Of a DNA stretch of 64,000 nucleotides, positions 32,863-43,470 are shown in pieces; within the stretch, counting starts at the first letter, position 1; each line of letters opens with the position of its first letter. This stretch comes from Gerris lacustris (taxonomy: Eukaryota > Arthropoda > Insecta > Hemiptera > Gerridae). Made by a program: the position numbers and the translations under genes. The stretch is from contig OX578279.1 in NCBI GenBank assembly GCA_951217055.1, forward strand, positions 28,918,173 through 28,982,172, read 5' to 3'. The notes beneath the pieces are model-generated. The model was not told the origin of the DNA. It made no database searches and worked only from the letters and a program-made list of their open reading frames with translations.

Positions 32863-34958
32863 CGCCGGACGATCCTAAGTTGAAAACGTATGAAGAACTG
32901 ATCGAGGTCTTACAGGATGCCCTAGATCCGAAACTAAGTGTCTGGGCGAGGAGACATAAATTCATGACTCGGCTCCAGGGGGAAGAAGAATCCGTTGGCG
33001 AATTTGCAGCGGAACTTAGGAAAGCTACTGCACAATGTGAGTTGTATTGCTCATGCAAAAAGTCAGTGGCTGAGTTGTTACTTAAGATCCAGTTTATTAG
33101 AGGACTTAAAGACGCAGAAGTACAAATGAAGTTACTACAAGCACAAAATGATGCGAGTTTTAAGGAACTGCTTAACCTAGCAATAACGGTAGAGATGGCA
33201 AAGGCAGAGAGCAAGACTATGGGACAGAGCAGTAGTAAGACATCTCACCAACTAAGTAATACTAAGAAAGAGCCATCTCCCAGAAGAGAATGGATGACGG
33301 AGAAGGAAGTGGAGAATGATATGAGCCTACGAGGAAGATTTGAAAAATTAAAGGGGAAGTGTTACCGATGTGCCGAAAAATCTCATAGAGCCGATCAGTG
33401 TCCAAATAGAAATCAGATTTGTAAACGTTGCAAGAAAAAAGGTCACATAGAACGAGCGTGCTGTTATAACAAAACAAGGGAAGTGCACCAAAATGAGTTT
33501 GAGTGGGATACAGAAAAGTCTGACAGTAGTGAAGAAGAACTATTTGGAATGAACAAGCTAGCAAATAAAAGGTCAGATAAATTTATTGTTAAGGTACGTT
33601 TGGAAGGGAAAGAAATAGACATGGAACTGGATACGGGGGCAGCGGTAAGCACCTTATCCTTAAGTGATTTTCAAAATCTAGAGTTAAAGACAGAAATAAA
33701 GGACACGATGGTAGAATTAAAAACGTATACGGGAGAAATAATAAAGCCGGTTGGGGTAACCCAGGTCGAATGCGCATACCAAAATACTAGCTTTATCGGT
33801 AAATTGTACATAATTAATAGAAACGTGGACCCGATATTGGGAAGAGAATGGCTAAGGCAGGTTAAGGTAAATTGGGCAGAAATCAAGACAATACAAAGAA
33901 AAGTCATGGTAAAAGCGCAGGAGAGACTTCAGCAGTTAGAAAAGAAATACGTATCAATTTTTAAAAAAGAAATTAGATTAATCCCTAAGTTCACAGCGCA
34001 TTACTATTTGAAAGAAGGAGCTGTGCCAATTTATGTTCAACCGAGACCGGTGCCATACTCACTAAAGGAGAAGATTGAGAAGGAAATAACGAGGCTAGAA
34101 AAAGAAGGTATTATAGAAAAGGTTGAATTTGCTGAATGGGGAACACCGATAGTGCCGGTAGTAAAGTCGAATGGTGAGTTGCGCCTATGTGCAGACTTTA
34201 AAATAACAGTCAACAAGGTAATTAAAGAAGAACCGTATCCCATACCGAAGATTGAAGATATATACGCTTCGGTAGGAGGGGCACAGTTATTTTGTACGTT
34301 AGATGTCAGTAACGCGTACTTGCACATGGAAATAGACCAGGAAAGCGCAGATATGCAGACTTTGAGTACACACAAAGGCTTATATAAGGTGAAGCGATTG
34401 ATGTTTGGTGTGAAAACGGCCCCACAGATTTGGAATAGATTTATGGATAAAATTTTAGAAGGTATCGCTGGAGTGCATTTTTTTTTCGACGATATAATAG
34501 TAATGGGTAAGACAGAAGATGAAGTACTGCAACGATTAGATAAAGTTTTTGAAAGACTGCAAAATTACAATTTGAAATTGAAAAGGGAAAAATGTAAATT
34601 TTTTGAAAGCAGTATTGCATATTTAGGCTACATATTGGATGCAAATGGAGTGCACAAGGCACCAGAAAAAATTAAAAGTATAATAGAAGCCAAAAGACCG
34701 ACCAACATTCAAGAGCTAAGGACCTTCTTAGGATTATCAAATTACTATATGAAATTTATCCGGAATTTATCGACGGTGCTACATCCACTAAATAAATTAC
34801 TCCAAAAAGGCAACAAGTTTCACTGGACGCGTGAATGTGAAGTCAGTTTCAGAAGAGTTAAGAACGAGATCAGCAGTGACAAAGTATTGGCACACTATGA
34901 AGAGAAAGAAGACTTAATTTTGGCAACTGATGCTTCGCCAGTGGGCTTGTGGGCTTGA
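32829..34958 (+). pseudogene. pol: gag C-terminus, protease, RT, RNase H start
   Basis: 709 codons, counted from an ATG inside the duplication that is not a natural start. The capsid C-terminal part is at 12-120. Two CCHC zinc knuckles of C-x2-C-x4-H-x4-C form are at 178-191 and 198-211. The aspartic protease has its active site DTGA at 268-271. The reverse transcriptase includes LRLCADFKITVNK, then TLDVSNAYLHM, and the catalytic FFDDI with aspartates 554-555 (F in place of the usual Y). The thumb/connection reads LRTFLGLSNYYMKFI. RNase H begins with LATDASP (D701). TGA at 34956-34958 ends it within RNase H, in the second copy of an 8-bp direct repeat. The next segment is in the same frame. 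Confidence 0.95.
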
Positions 34959-35465
34959 GTGTTGTCCCATCGGTATGCTGACGGGTCAGAAAAACCGATA
35001 GCGTTCGCATCTAGGTCCCTTACAAAAAGCGAAAGTAACTACAGCCAAATAGATAAGGAAGTGCTAGCAATATATTGGGCATTAAAACGATTTTTCAACT
35101 ATTGTTATGGAAGAAAATTTACACTAATTACGGACCACAAACCTTTAATATCTATCCTGAACCCAAGTTTAGCTGTACCTCCCTTATCGGCCACAAGAAT
35201 GATCCATTACTCGTTATTTCTGTCTGGATTCGACTACCAGATTGAGTACAGGGCTAAAAAGTCACATGCCAATGCGGATTTTTTGTCAAGATTCCCAGTG
35301 GAGATGCCACAAAAAGAAAACGGGAAGGATAAAGCAGAGAGATACCAAATTAATATAATAGAAACACTACCAATAACCGCAAGAGAAATCAAAAAAGAGA
35401 CAGGAAAGGATGAGGAATTAAAACAAATTGTAAAAGCACTAAAGGAGGGGGGGGGGGGCCATTAA
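34959..35465 (+). pseudogene. pol: RNase H remainder to G-run frameshift
   Basis: In frame with the previous segment after its TGA. It reads AFASRSLTKSESNYSQIDKE, VLAIYWALKRF, ITDHKPLI and HANADFLSR, the ordered hallmarks of Ty3/Gypsy RNase H including the terminal A-D pair. The connector to integrase follows. It ends in a 12-base G run (35447-35458), after which the coding frame moves by one, consistent with a slippage indel. A sequencing or assembly error in the homopolymer is an equally good explanation. Confidence 0.93.
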
Positions 35466-35665
35466 AAAAGCTGGGATGGAGAGAGGAGGAAGTTACGCTG
35501 CAAAATGGGTGTTTAATGAGGGGTACGAGAGTAATTATTCCAAGAGAATTACAAATAACAGTACTCAAGGAGCTACACGTTGGACACCTAGGAATAGTCA
35601 ATATGAAAAGGTTGGCGAGGGACTACTGTTTCTGGAGAGGAATTGATAAAGATTTGGAAATTTAG
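35459..35665 (+). pseudogene. pol: Integrase zinc-finger segment
   Basis: After the G run, coding continues in another frame: GWREEEVTLQNGCLMRGTRV, IIPRELQITVLKELH and HVGHLGIVNMKRLARDYCFW, supplying the two histidines (H-x3-H) of the HHCC zinc-binding domain. It stops at TAG (35663-35665), where one missing base shifts the frame. The paired cysteines lie just beyond, in the next segment. Too short and interrupted to be noticed as a frame on its own, but the order and motif spacing are unambiguous. Confidence 0.85.
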
Positions 35666-36354
35666 TGGGGAGATGCGAAGCTTGTTGTGAAAGGCAGAAC
35701 GAGCCACCAAAATGCGAAGACCATCCGTGGATTAAGTCAGAGAATCCATGGGAGCGTATCCACATTGACTTTGCTCAGATGGGAACGAAGTATTATTTTA
35801 TTGTCGTTGATAGTTTCACAAAATGGATGGAAGTGATTCCCACTAAGAACACGACCTTACCGTGGTGCATCAGAGAACTGAGATCGATGTTTACAAGATT
35901 TGGGTTACCAAGGACATTGGTCTCAGACAATGGACCGCAGTTTAAATCAGAATTGTTTAGCAAGTTTTTAGAAGGAAACAGGATTGAACATAAAACAATT
36001 GCTCCTTATCATCCAATGTCAAATGGTTTGGCCGAAAGAATGGTCCAAACTGTCAAAAAGCATATAAAAGCTATGCACAATGGTCCAGGAGATTCTGAAG
36101 AAAAATTATTGAGACTTCTAATACAGCTGAGAATGATGAAAAACAGTACTGGGGAATCTGCCTATGACCGTATGTTTGGGCGGCAGATTCGTACGCTCCT
36201 GTCATTGTTAAGGGAAGGCACAAAACCGGAGGGTGAGAAGCCATGGACACAGAGGAAGTTTGAAGTAGGGAAAGGGTCCAAGTCAGGAATTACAGTACCA
36301 CCAACCCAAGCAAGTGGTGTTTTGGAAAAGTTATTAAGAAAGAAGGCCAAGTAG
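35665..36354 (+). pseudogene. pol: Integrase catalytic core
   Basis: Opens with C-x2-C (residues 4 and 7), the second half of the HHCC motif, then PWERIHIDFAQMG. The DDE catalytic residues are visible as D35 (HIDF), D88 (SDNGPQF) and E124 (NGLAERMVQ), with 35 residues between the last two, as in retroviral-type integrases. The core would insert the DNA copy, here making the 5-bp duplication. About residue 199-203 the frame is lost to a one-base deletion near 36265-36275. The last 28 residues are therefore out of frame, and the real C-terminus continues in the frame starting at 36270. Confidence 0.93.
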
Positions 36355-36440
36355 GGTATGAAATTTTAATGGACAACGGAGAGAAGTGGAGGCGTCACAT
36401 CGATCAGATGAGGAAGACCAAAATCGGGGTCGAGATATGA
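36270..36440 (+). pseudogene. pol: Integrase C-terminal tail
   Basis: Frame beginning near 36270 reads ERVQVRNYSTTNPSKWCFGK, IIKKEG-like lysine-rich sequence, EILMDNGEKWRRHIDQM and a stop. The 'V.VRNY....KW..G.V....G...Y.V...G..WRRH.DQ' pattern is the SH3-like C-terminal domain of Mag/Gypsy integrases. The stop TGA occupies 36438-36440, the first three bases of the 3' LTR, so the natural end of pol coincides with the LTR boundary. No gap is left for a long polypurine tract. Confidence 0.88.
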
Positions 36441-36580
36441 TGTGTATATTATTATATGTAATTGACAGTTATATATTTATGTTTCACTGAAGTGACAGGA
36501 ATTCATTGTTGAATAAATAATGTTATAGTAAAACGATAATCAAGCTCGCTTTAAACTATTATCTATTAAGAGATATATCA
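36438..36580 (+). repeat. 3' LTR, 143 bp
   Basis: Reads the same as the 5' LTR. TTAAT follows directly at 36581-36585. The sequence before it (AGGAAGACC, then ATCGGGGTCGAGATA) is only weakly purine-rich, so the plus-strand primer site is atypical or short. Confidence 0.97.
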
Positions 36581-36624
36581 TTAATAGTTGATTAGGCAAA
36601 GTGATATAATTACAATTATATACA

Positions 36625-36690
36625 CAAGTGTGATATTCCTTTGTCCCAATGTACATTGGAATAAATATCCCTTCGTCTTAATAGTAATTT
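36625..36690 (+). repeat. rep-E dyad
   Basis: GTGTGATATTCCTTTGTCCC then CCAATGTACATTGG, a 14-bp perfect dyad. A reversed copy is at 40950-41002. Confidence 0.7.
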
Positions 36691-36790
36691 AGGCTAAGGA
36701 ATATATGCTACTCTGTATATGTCCCTTTGTCTAAATTATGTCTAATTAACACAAAGAGATATAGGGGGGGTGCTAAAGTAAAAAAGTACC

Positions 36791-37547
36791 TGCATTTTGT
36801 TACGGTTTAAAACATCCATGGAATCAGATTGGTTCACACGTTGGCTCCTAACCTGAACCTGAGCTACTTTTATTGTAACTCACCCAATCTTTTATTTTTA
36901 TTGTATTCCATACTATGAGTGCAAAAGATTTTTATAGAAACAAAATTATTCATTCTTTAGAGGAGCAAATCACTCCCCATTATAAATGCAATTAACAAAC
37001 ATCTTGGCTTAAAGAAATACAGGGAAGGGGACCATTTTAAACATAATTAATTTGAAAGAATTTGGCTCGTATCAAAGTAATAATCATTAAGAGAAGTCCA
37101 GATGAAGATAAGATATATAATATATCGATAATAAATTAAACCCTCGTTATTAATTGTCAACCCATGCCTTACAGAACTCATCTCAAAAAGCATTTAAACA
37201 TTATAGAAGTCGGATAAAAAAAAAACAACCATACTTTCAAATCTAAATTAGGAATGAGGTGCAGACCATTATAAGTCGAGAGGGTAATTCTTTATTCATC
37301 TAGGCTCAACTATAATAGAGTATATATTTTGTTTCCGTGCCAAATCGTCTATTATAGTAGAATAACTTGAAAATTACCTTATCTAAACCTTCCATTGTAC
37401 TTTTTCCATTACAGTTTATTATAATAGCTAGATACATATTTCTCTTCGTATTTAAAACATTTATTGATAATTTTATTTTGCTTTCAGTTGACTTTCTTCT
37501 TTTTTTTCTACAAATTTATTTGTAATAAAGTTTTAGGTTAATAATAG
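36791..37547. other. AT-rich DNA, no gene seen
   Basis: A poly-A stretch near 37218. No feature recognised. Confidence 0.5.
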
Positions 37548-37750
37548 GGGGAGAAATAACGTTATAGTTGGTTAGAGAGAAATATCGTTGTAGGTGGTTA
37601 GAGAGAAATAACGTTATAGGTGGTTAGAGAGAAATAACGTTGTAGGTGGTTAGAGAGAAATAACGTTGTAGGTGGTTAGAGAGAAATAACGTTGTCGGAG
37701 GTTTGAGAGAAATAAAGTTGTAGGTGGTTAGAGAGAAATAACGTTATGGT
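37548..37750 (+). repeat. 26-bp minisatellite, about 7-8 units
   Basis: Unit GGTTAGAGAGAAATAACGTT plus GTAGGT. Central units are nearly identical; edge units vary (ATAGTT, GTCGGA, ATGGTT). Array length is about 200 bp. No spacers, so it is not a CRISPR-like array, and no long open frame runs through it. Confidence 0.93.
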
Positions 37751-38039
37751 TGTAAGTGAGAACAAACTAACCTTATCTTATAATTGTTTTTCTGCAACAA
37801 AGATTCAATCTAGTATGACTATTTTGCAACAAATATATATCAATAAATCTATTTTGGCTCAAAATTCTAGGTATTAATTATCAATGTGGAATATGTCTCA
37901 CCTGTTCTGTTTGTATCTTATGCTTTCTTATATTACATTTGGTCATGGTCCACATTTGTTTGTAGCTGCTTTGAAGGTGTAGAGTGTAGAATCTTCTAAG
38001 GTATACAATATATTTTATATACAATACTAGCATTCATCT

Positions 38040-38260
38040 TTTATTTGCTACAGACTGCCAAGTCGTTTGCTCGGCCTATATTTATCATTTCCTCGTTCCA
38101 TCTTTATGGTTGGTCTTCCTCTGTTTATCTTTCATTCTTGGATATCATGATATTATTTCTCTCTTCAAAACTTGGCCTTCCAGAACTTTTTCTATTGTCC
38201 AGACCATTTCCTTCTTATCATCATTTGTTTTATTTTGATCGTTGCCAAAATGTTTATATA
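38040..38260 (-). pseudogene. Possible RTE-like LINE relic
   Basis: Minus-strand reading gives RRKWSGQ-KKFWKAKF near 38200 and EEDQP.RWNEEMINIGRAND then LAVCS near 38050-38120, in the same order as 'KWRWAGH', 'RPxxRWxDDI', 'W...AQ' at the end of RTE-like proteins and in the relic at 9478-9840. Several stops intervene. It is more degraded than the other relics, and chance resemblance cannot be excluded. Confidence 0.4.
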
Positions 38261-38756
38261 ATATATTCTTTTATTTCTTTTTTGTATAAATTTATCTTTT
38301 ATCTCTTTTATAACATGTATGTATTTTCTTTTCTTATTTACAGTTAACCCTCAATGAGTAAAGAAACACTTACACACTCCTCTGAGTCTGTATAATTTGT
38401 AACATTGTTAGCCCGCATCTAACTCAGTGAAGAAATAAATTCTTTATAATAACATCGATTTGTTGAAATTTTGTTCAAGCATACTTTCTAGAATATTTTG
38501 CATAATTAAAAATAAGATTTTACCGAATTATGAGACAAAAACACGAAATAAATAAATAAATTAAAATTAAGTTATAACTATTGCTAGGAATAAAGTTGCT
38601 ATGAATCGGTTTCGATTGTTATCTGTTACTTAATAAAATCCTTAATTCTTAATTCATTTGAACGAATGAACTTTACTACTTATCAGCTTTTAAATCCTTC
38701 TTCTTAAATCAGTTTATATAAAATAATTTTAAATGTTTTGAATAAACATCTGAAGA
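38261..38756. other. AT-rich DNA, no gene seen
   Basis: No feature recognised. Confidence 0.5.
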
Positions 38757-38922
38757 CTAAGTGTCGTCTAGACTGCCGAACCGAACAGAGGAAACGAAGC
38801 AAGCATGGATCTCTGCGCATGCCCAGTCTAAAGTACGCCTGCGCATCTCAGACTGGGCATGCGCAGAGACCAATGCTCGGCTCGTTTCCTCTGTTCGGTT
38901 TGGCAGTCTGGACGAGGCTTAA
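38757..38922. repeat. GC-rich near-perfect palindrome
   Basis: Arms of about 70 bp pair through CTAGACTGCCGAACCGAACA, GAGGAAACGA and CTCTGCGCATGCCCAGTCT, with about 20 unpaired bases in the middle. It is much GC-richer than its surroundings. The shape fits a foldback MITE, but no second copy is in the window. Confidence 0.9.
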
Positions 38923-40944
38923 AAGTTCGCCTGTGTATATGTATCGACGAATTAAATTTTGAAAAACAAGTGTTATATTGACAATTTGAAAACATTTAAT
39001 TATTTAATCACTTTTAATTATTTTTCTCATCGTAATCTAAACATCCATTTTTATTGTGAAAAGGAAATTATGGATACAAAGTGTGTAGTTATTTGGTCTT
39101 TTGGTTTCCATTAAGATATAATGTTCGACTTATACTGAAAAATATGCTATTATCCTATAACTTAGTTTAAAAAAAGAAAGTCTGACAAAGAACCAAAGTT
39201 AAAACTACCACCCCAGGTGGCTTACATTTTAGGAAACAATAATGAATCAAAAATATTTGCAAAATGTGACTATTCAAACACATAATGATTTAGTTAAACG
39301 TGGTTATTTACTCGTTTCGTTATTGTAAGGTTCAGTTTTATCCTCACAAATATATCTACGACAATTAAATTTTTGTTTTGATGAATCCTCGGCAACGGCA
39401 TTCTCTCATTTTATTGTTATATTATACTGGTGATGATTTATAGATTTTAGTTATTTTTATGTCTTTTAATTGTACTCTAATAGTTAATTAATGTCCTGGT
39501 TGACCTTAAGGTAAATCATATTTTTTTAAATTATACGTAACTATTGTTAGAATGGTTGCTAAACGCAATAATAAATCACAGTGTAGTAACTATAGACATT
39601 TTTACTGGGATGGCTATTGGCTATTTCCAATGGACTTTTAATCCATCGATTTAAAGGAGGCATCTGGCACCCTTAATATGGAAATTCTAGTTATAAAAGG
39701 GGTTCCTAAATCCTGTCCCATCCCCTTTCTTCCCTGACTAAATCAATGTTAAGGTATATAGGATTGTGGCTGTACTGCTCGTTGTAAAACAATTGATCGA
39801 AGAGGAACTACTGGCGCCATACCATTAATTTGTAGACATTGGGCCAACAAGAAGGGTGTGGATCCGAATCTATCCTATTCCATATAACGTTTATTATTAA
39901 GGCTTTATATTCCGGAATTATCCAATGTGAGATTAAAAATCTTAACTGCAAATTTGGAATATTTGTGGTTGAGCTTTGTATTGGTTAATTTGGGGTCACC
40001 TGATAAAGCTTGAGGTTATGTTCTATAAGTTTTTAGTCTTTCTCAGTTTCTTTTTCGTTGCAATGTTTATCTTACTTTATATTTTTTATTATTTTGTTGT
40101 GTTTTAAAATAGTCATGTTTTTGACTTAATATTCTTTGAAAACTGATCATTTCCTTTTAAAAGTTTACTTTAGTTCATTAAAACCGTATAAGTTTATTAT
40201 TCATTGATGCGTCTATAATTCTTGTCGTGTTAATAAGAAATATTTTAAAAACTGAACTATGGATACATAAACAACCATTCAGTAAGGAAAAAATGATCTT
40301 AGTTAAAAATAATAAACTGAATAAACTTACGCTATAATCATTACTTAATTTAAACGATACACAGTTGTTTTACTGCTCAATAATTAAATGCATAATGATT
40401 GTTTTGTTATTTGTCCATTCAGTTCAAATGAATTATTTATTGCCTCTATTTTACTAATAATTGATAATGAATCATTTAACTATCTATACCTATGTAATGG
40501 AAGTGAGCTTATCTACAAGGCAGAATGGATCACTTCCAACATATAAAATTTTACCTAGTTTTCTTCAGATCGTTTCTCGCTGTTTTTCTATGTTTTAACC
40601 GTACCATAGTTTGTCTTTTTTATGTGTTATACATTACTAGGTATTACGTATTACCCGAATTTCATGTTTCCCGTATTATATTTTAGTAGTTTCTAGTAAG
40701 ATCTGTTTATTGATTATGGTTAATTAAATCGATCTTAAACGGACCATATTAATTGTATTATACTTTTTTACGGTTAACTAATCAATGTTTTTCTTTGAAT
40801 TTTATTTGCTTTAAGTTAGTTTTTTCGACCAAAATTTTGTGGAACTTATTCATAGTGAATAATTTTTTAATAAGTGGTACTTCTTTAAATAGTTACTCCC
40901 CTATGATTATTAGAATATAAATGACTGACTAAATAACTATTAAG
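38923..40944. other. AT-rich DNA, no gene seen
   Basis: Only a slightly GC-richer patch at 39640-39860, without a recognisable frame. Confidence 0.5.
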
Positions 40945-41105
40945 ACAAAGAGATGTTTAGTCCAATGTACATTGGGACTAAGGAATATCACACTTCTGTT
41001 TTTATAAAGAGAGTAACAGTCTAAAGAAGAGCATTCCGTACACCTTCTTTAGATTGTTACTCCCCTCTTTTTTTTTTATAAGGGGAGTAACAATCTAAAG
41101 AAGCG
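40945..41105. repeat. rep-E copy and stacked hairpins
   Basis: CCAATGTACATTGG with GGAATATCACACTTCTG is the reverse of 36630-36665. It is followed by AGTAACAGTCTAAAGAAG (41019), its complement CTTCTTTAGATTGTTACTCC (41045) and a third direct copy GGAGTAACAATCTAAAGAAG (41084), giving alternative stem-loops that share the middle strand. Confidence 0.75.
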
Positions 41106-41508
41106 CCTTTAAGGTTAGTGGCTGATATAATAATTCGGTAATGTAACAATGATCAATTTACTTCCAAATCTCTTAGTTAATTATCATTTAAGTAATACAG
41201 TAGTAAAATAAAGTAGGATTGAAGCCAGGAAATAAAATTTTCTCTTTCATTAACATTCCTGTAATCAGATAGCATACTTGTCAAATGTGTTTTTCCTCGT
41301 TTATTTCAGGTCCGCCTTTATTTCCGTGTGTACATTGTATACATCATACTTTTGTGTATATATAATATTTGTTATGTGTTTTTTTCAAATGATTTTTTAA
41401 AATTCATTTGACTTCTATTTTTAAAGCTTTAAGAGATTGTTGGTGAACAATATAAAAAAAACGTACTTTATTTTCTTAATAATCAAATTTTTATTTTCTA
41501 TGTTTCAG
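41106..41508. other. AT-rich DNA, no gene seen
   Basis: Ends in a pyrimidine-rich stretch leading to CTATGTTTCAG, a possible 3' splice site. Confidence 0.4.
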
Positions 41509-41591
41509 GTATGTTTCTTCTCTATTTTCATTTTATGGGATCATTTCCCTTTGACGATGTCAACCGAATTAACACTACATCGCTTAATGAG
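41509..41591 (+). CDS. Candidate internal exon, 83 bp
   Basis: Bounded by TTTCTATGTTTCAG on the left and GAG|GTAACA on the right, both reasonable splice consensus matches. One frame (from 41511) is open throughout and reads MFLLYFHFMGSFPFDDVNRI, then NTTSLNE. A branch-point-like AATTAT sits among the upstream AT. I do not recognise the peptide. The other frames contain stops. If real, it would be one exon of a gene whose introns fill much of this window, which is common in large invertebrate genomes. Matching splice sites arise by chance often enough that this is only a lead. Confidence 0.25.
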
Positions 41592-43320
41592 GTAACAATT
41601 TAATTTTTCTTGTTTATTTTTAAGTCGGTTGGTTTTTAATTAAATTTTTTTTAATATAAACAATCTCTTCTTTCCAAAAGCAACTAGATTATTATCTGAG
41701 AAAATGTTTTTAAGGTATATAAAATTAATAAGGTCGTACTTTTTCCTTTAAAGCGAGTTGTCCTATAAACCATGGTGTTAGAGGGTGCGGCCGCTCAAGT
41801 TTTTTCGCTGTGCAAGTAATAAGAGGGGTGGAACTCTGAAATTAATTGAAGCTTAAACTCATACAAGATAAGACCATCCCTAATATTTTAATGCAGAGAA
41901 ACGATAATGGGTTGTAATAAGATTTAATTTGACAATAAATTTATAATGTATAACCTAGTAAATTATAAAAAGGAATTACATTAATTTTAGTAATTTTACT
42001 TTTGAAATGTGTCAATAAAACGAGCTAATTTTATATCAAACATTTATTATACCTACTTTCTTTTTTTTTATTTTGTTTTTAGTATTTGTCATCTAAAAAA
42101 TAAACAATACATTAGTTTTATTTGTGCTCTTCTATCTAAGAGCAATTCACGGAATTGCAACTATATAGCATTTTAGATCGAAAATACATCTTTCCACATA
42201 TTAAAAACCTATTGCAGTGACCATGCATTTCTTATAAAATATATTCCCGATAATTGCTCTTATATAAATTATATAAATATTGCTCTTATTAATAAATTTA
42301 TAACCCATTGATGAAGGTTTTATTTTCTTTAATTGACCATTGTAATTTTCGAAGTAGTATAGACAAAAAAAAATCCTTTTTAATAGATGTAGTTAAATTA
42401 ATTTGTTTGACGTGTCTACCGCTTCTAATAATTATTATACTCCGATTTCAATTAAATAATAAGCTTTTTGTTTTATAAATTATAACCCATGTTTATTTAT
42501 AACCTTATTATTTCGTTATAATCTTTGAAGACTTCATTCTGTCCGGGTTTACTGAGTCTGCATATCGAAGCTGTTTAATTTGAAATATTCTCATGAATAT
42601 TTATCGGAGATGTTGTGTTGACGGGAGAGTATCACTACGATGTTGTAGACTGCAGACATGGTTACAATTTTTTATTTTTCTGATCTAACTCTATACGATG
42701 TTCGTCTGAATGTGTAATTGTCGTTGGCAGGCTCATCTTCATAGTTATTCGATTAACTATTCTATAGTCATCATTTACATATTCTTGTTATTGACACGCT
42801 AGAGTTGCTAGTATTGATTTGAATGATTTGAAACAGATATAGTTAAGTTCAGATAATAAATGACATTGAATCAATATTGCTTTACTTATTCAATATTTCA
42901 TTTTCAATTTACATTTTTTTTAAATACCCTAGAAAAAAAAACACATAAAAATAAATGGTAAGAAGAATTTTGTTTTATAAAAACATTAATTTGCTTTATT
43001 TATTGTTTTTGTATTAGAAAATGTGTTGAAGTCAATACTATATTTTTACTGGAAGTTATTAAGTAATCACTCCACAAAAATAAGTGAATTTTTTCCGAAT
43101 AATAGCCAGTTTTTTAAAGCTAGAATTATAAGAAATAAAGAAAATGTAACGAAATTTTTACGTATCTACAATAATTTTTGTATCTTGACTTCACTTAGAT
43201 TGCTAGTCCTTCGCTGATGATGTTTACCACAATTAATCTACTTCTTTTAAATTCGAGGTGGATGTTTTAGATCTTGTGCTTTAATTATGATTTTCTCATT
43301 TGCGTAGACTTCTATTTTTT
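41592..43320. other. AT-rich DNA, no gene seen
   Basis: No gene recognised. GGTGCGGCCGCTC near 41786 is an isolated GC-rich spot. Confidence 0.5.
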
Positions 43321-43470
43321 TACAAAAAGCATTAGGGTTTCGAGGTCATCCTAGAAACCCTAATGCTTTTTGTAGTTAGTCCATCCGTCCGTCGCATCTT
43401 GGATCATATATCCCGACCTACTGTACCTAGAGATTTGAAATTTGGTATAAAAGTTTATACTTTTAATTTT
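43321..43470 (+). repeat. rep-G: perfect 21-bp hairpin plus core
   Basis: TACAAAAAGCATTAGGGTTT(C) at 43321-43341 pairs without mismatch with 43354-43374 around a 12-base loop. It is followed by TCCATCCGTCCGTCGC (43380-43395) and a core AGATTTGAAATTTGGTATAA near 43430. Single copy in the window, but the same layout as rep-A, B and D. Confidence 0.8.

Larger units (their letters stand above)
32164..36585 (+). mobile_element. Mag-lineage Ty3/Gypsy LTR retrotransposon
   Basis: A 4,412-bp element (32169-36580) with exact TTAAT duplications at 32164-32168 and 36581-36585. It has 143-bp LTRs, an 18-base primer site complementary to the tRNA-Ser(GCT) 3' end as I recall it, then gag, protease, reverse transcriptase, RNase H and integrase in Ty3/Gypsy order. 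There is no envelope-like gene. Two CCHC knuckles, very short LTRs, a serine-tRNA primer and a single gag-pol frame fit the Mag lineage. Coding runs essentially LTR to LTR: gag ATG is the base after the 5' LTR and the pol stop TGA is the first three bases of the 3' LTR. Six lesions (two stops, four frame changes) make it defective. Confidence 0.95.
32027..36790. mobile_element. Older TIR element split by the retrotransposon
   Basis: GGCACTTTTTTACTTTAGCA (32027-32046) and TGCTAAAGTAAAAAAGTACC (36771-36790) are inverted ends with one mismatch in 20, each followed inwards by a C-rich (or G-rich) run. Removing the retrotransposon and one TTAAT leaves about 347 bp between them. The interior right side includes the rep-E dyad at 36630-36660. 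No outer duplication could be made out. Confidence 0.6.

Noticed and set aside
32389..36350. Several minus-strand frames of 60-126 codons across the retrotransposon
   Set aside because: They are antisense to gag-pol segments whose domains are unmistakable on the plus strand.
36162..36437. Polypurine tract before the 3' LTR
   Set aside because: The bases before the LTR are not a clean purine run, so I did not annotate one.
37548..37750. CRISPR-like repeat array
   Set aside because: Units abut with no spacers and the context is eukaryotic; it is a minisatellite.
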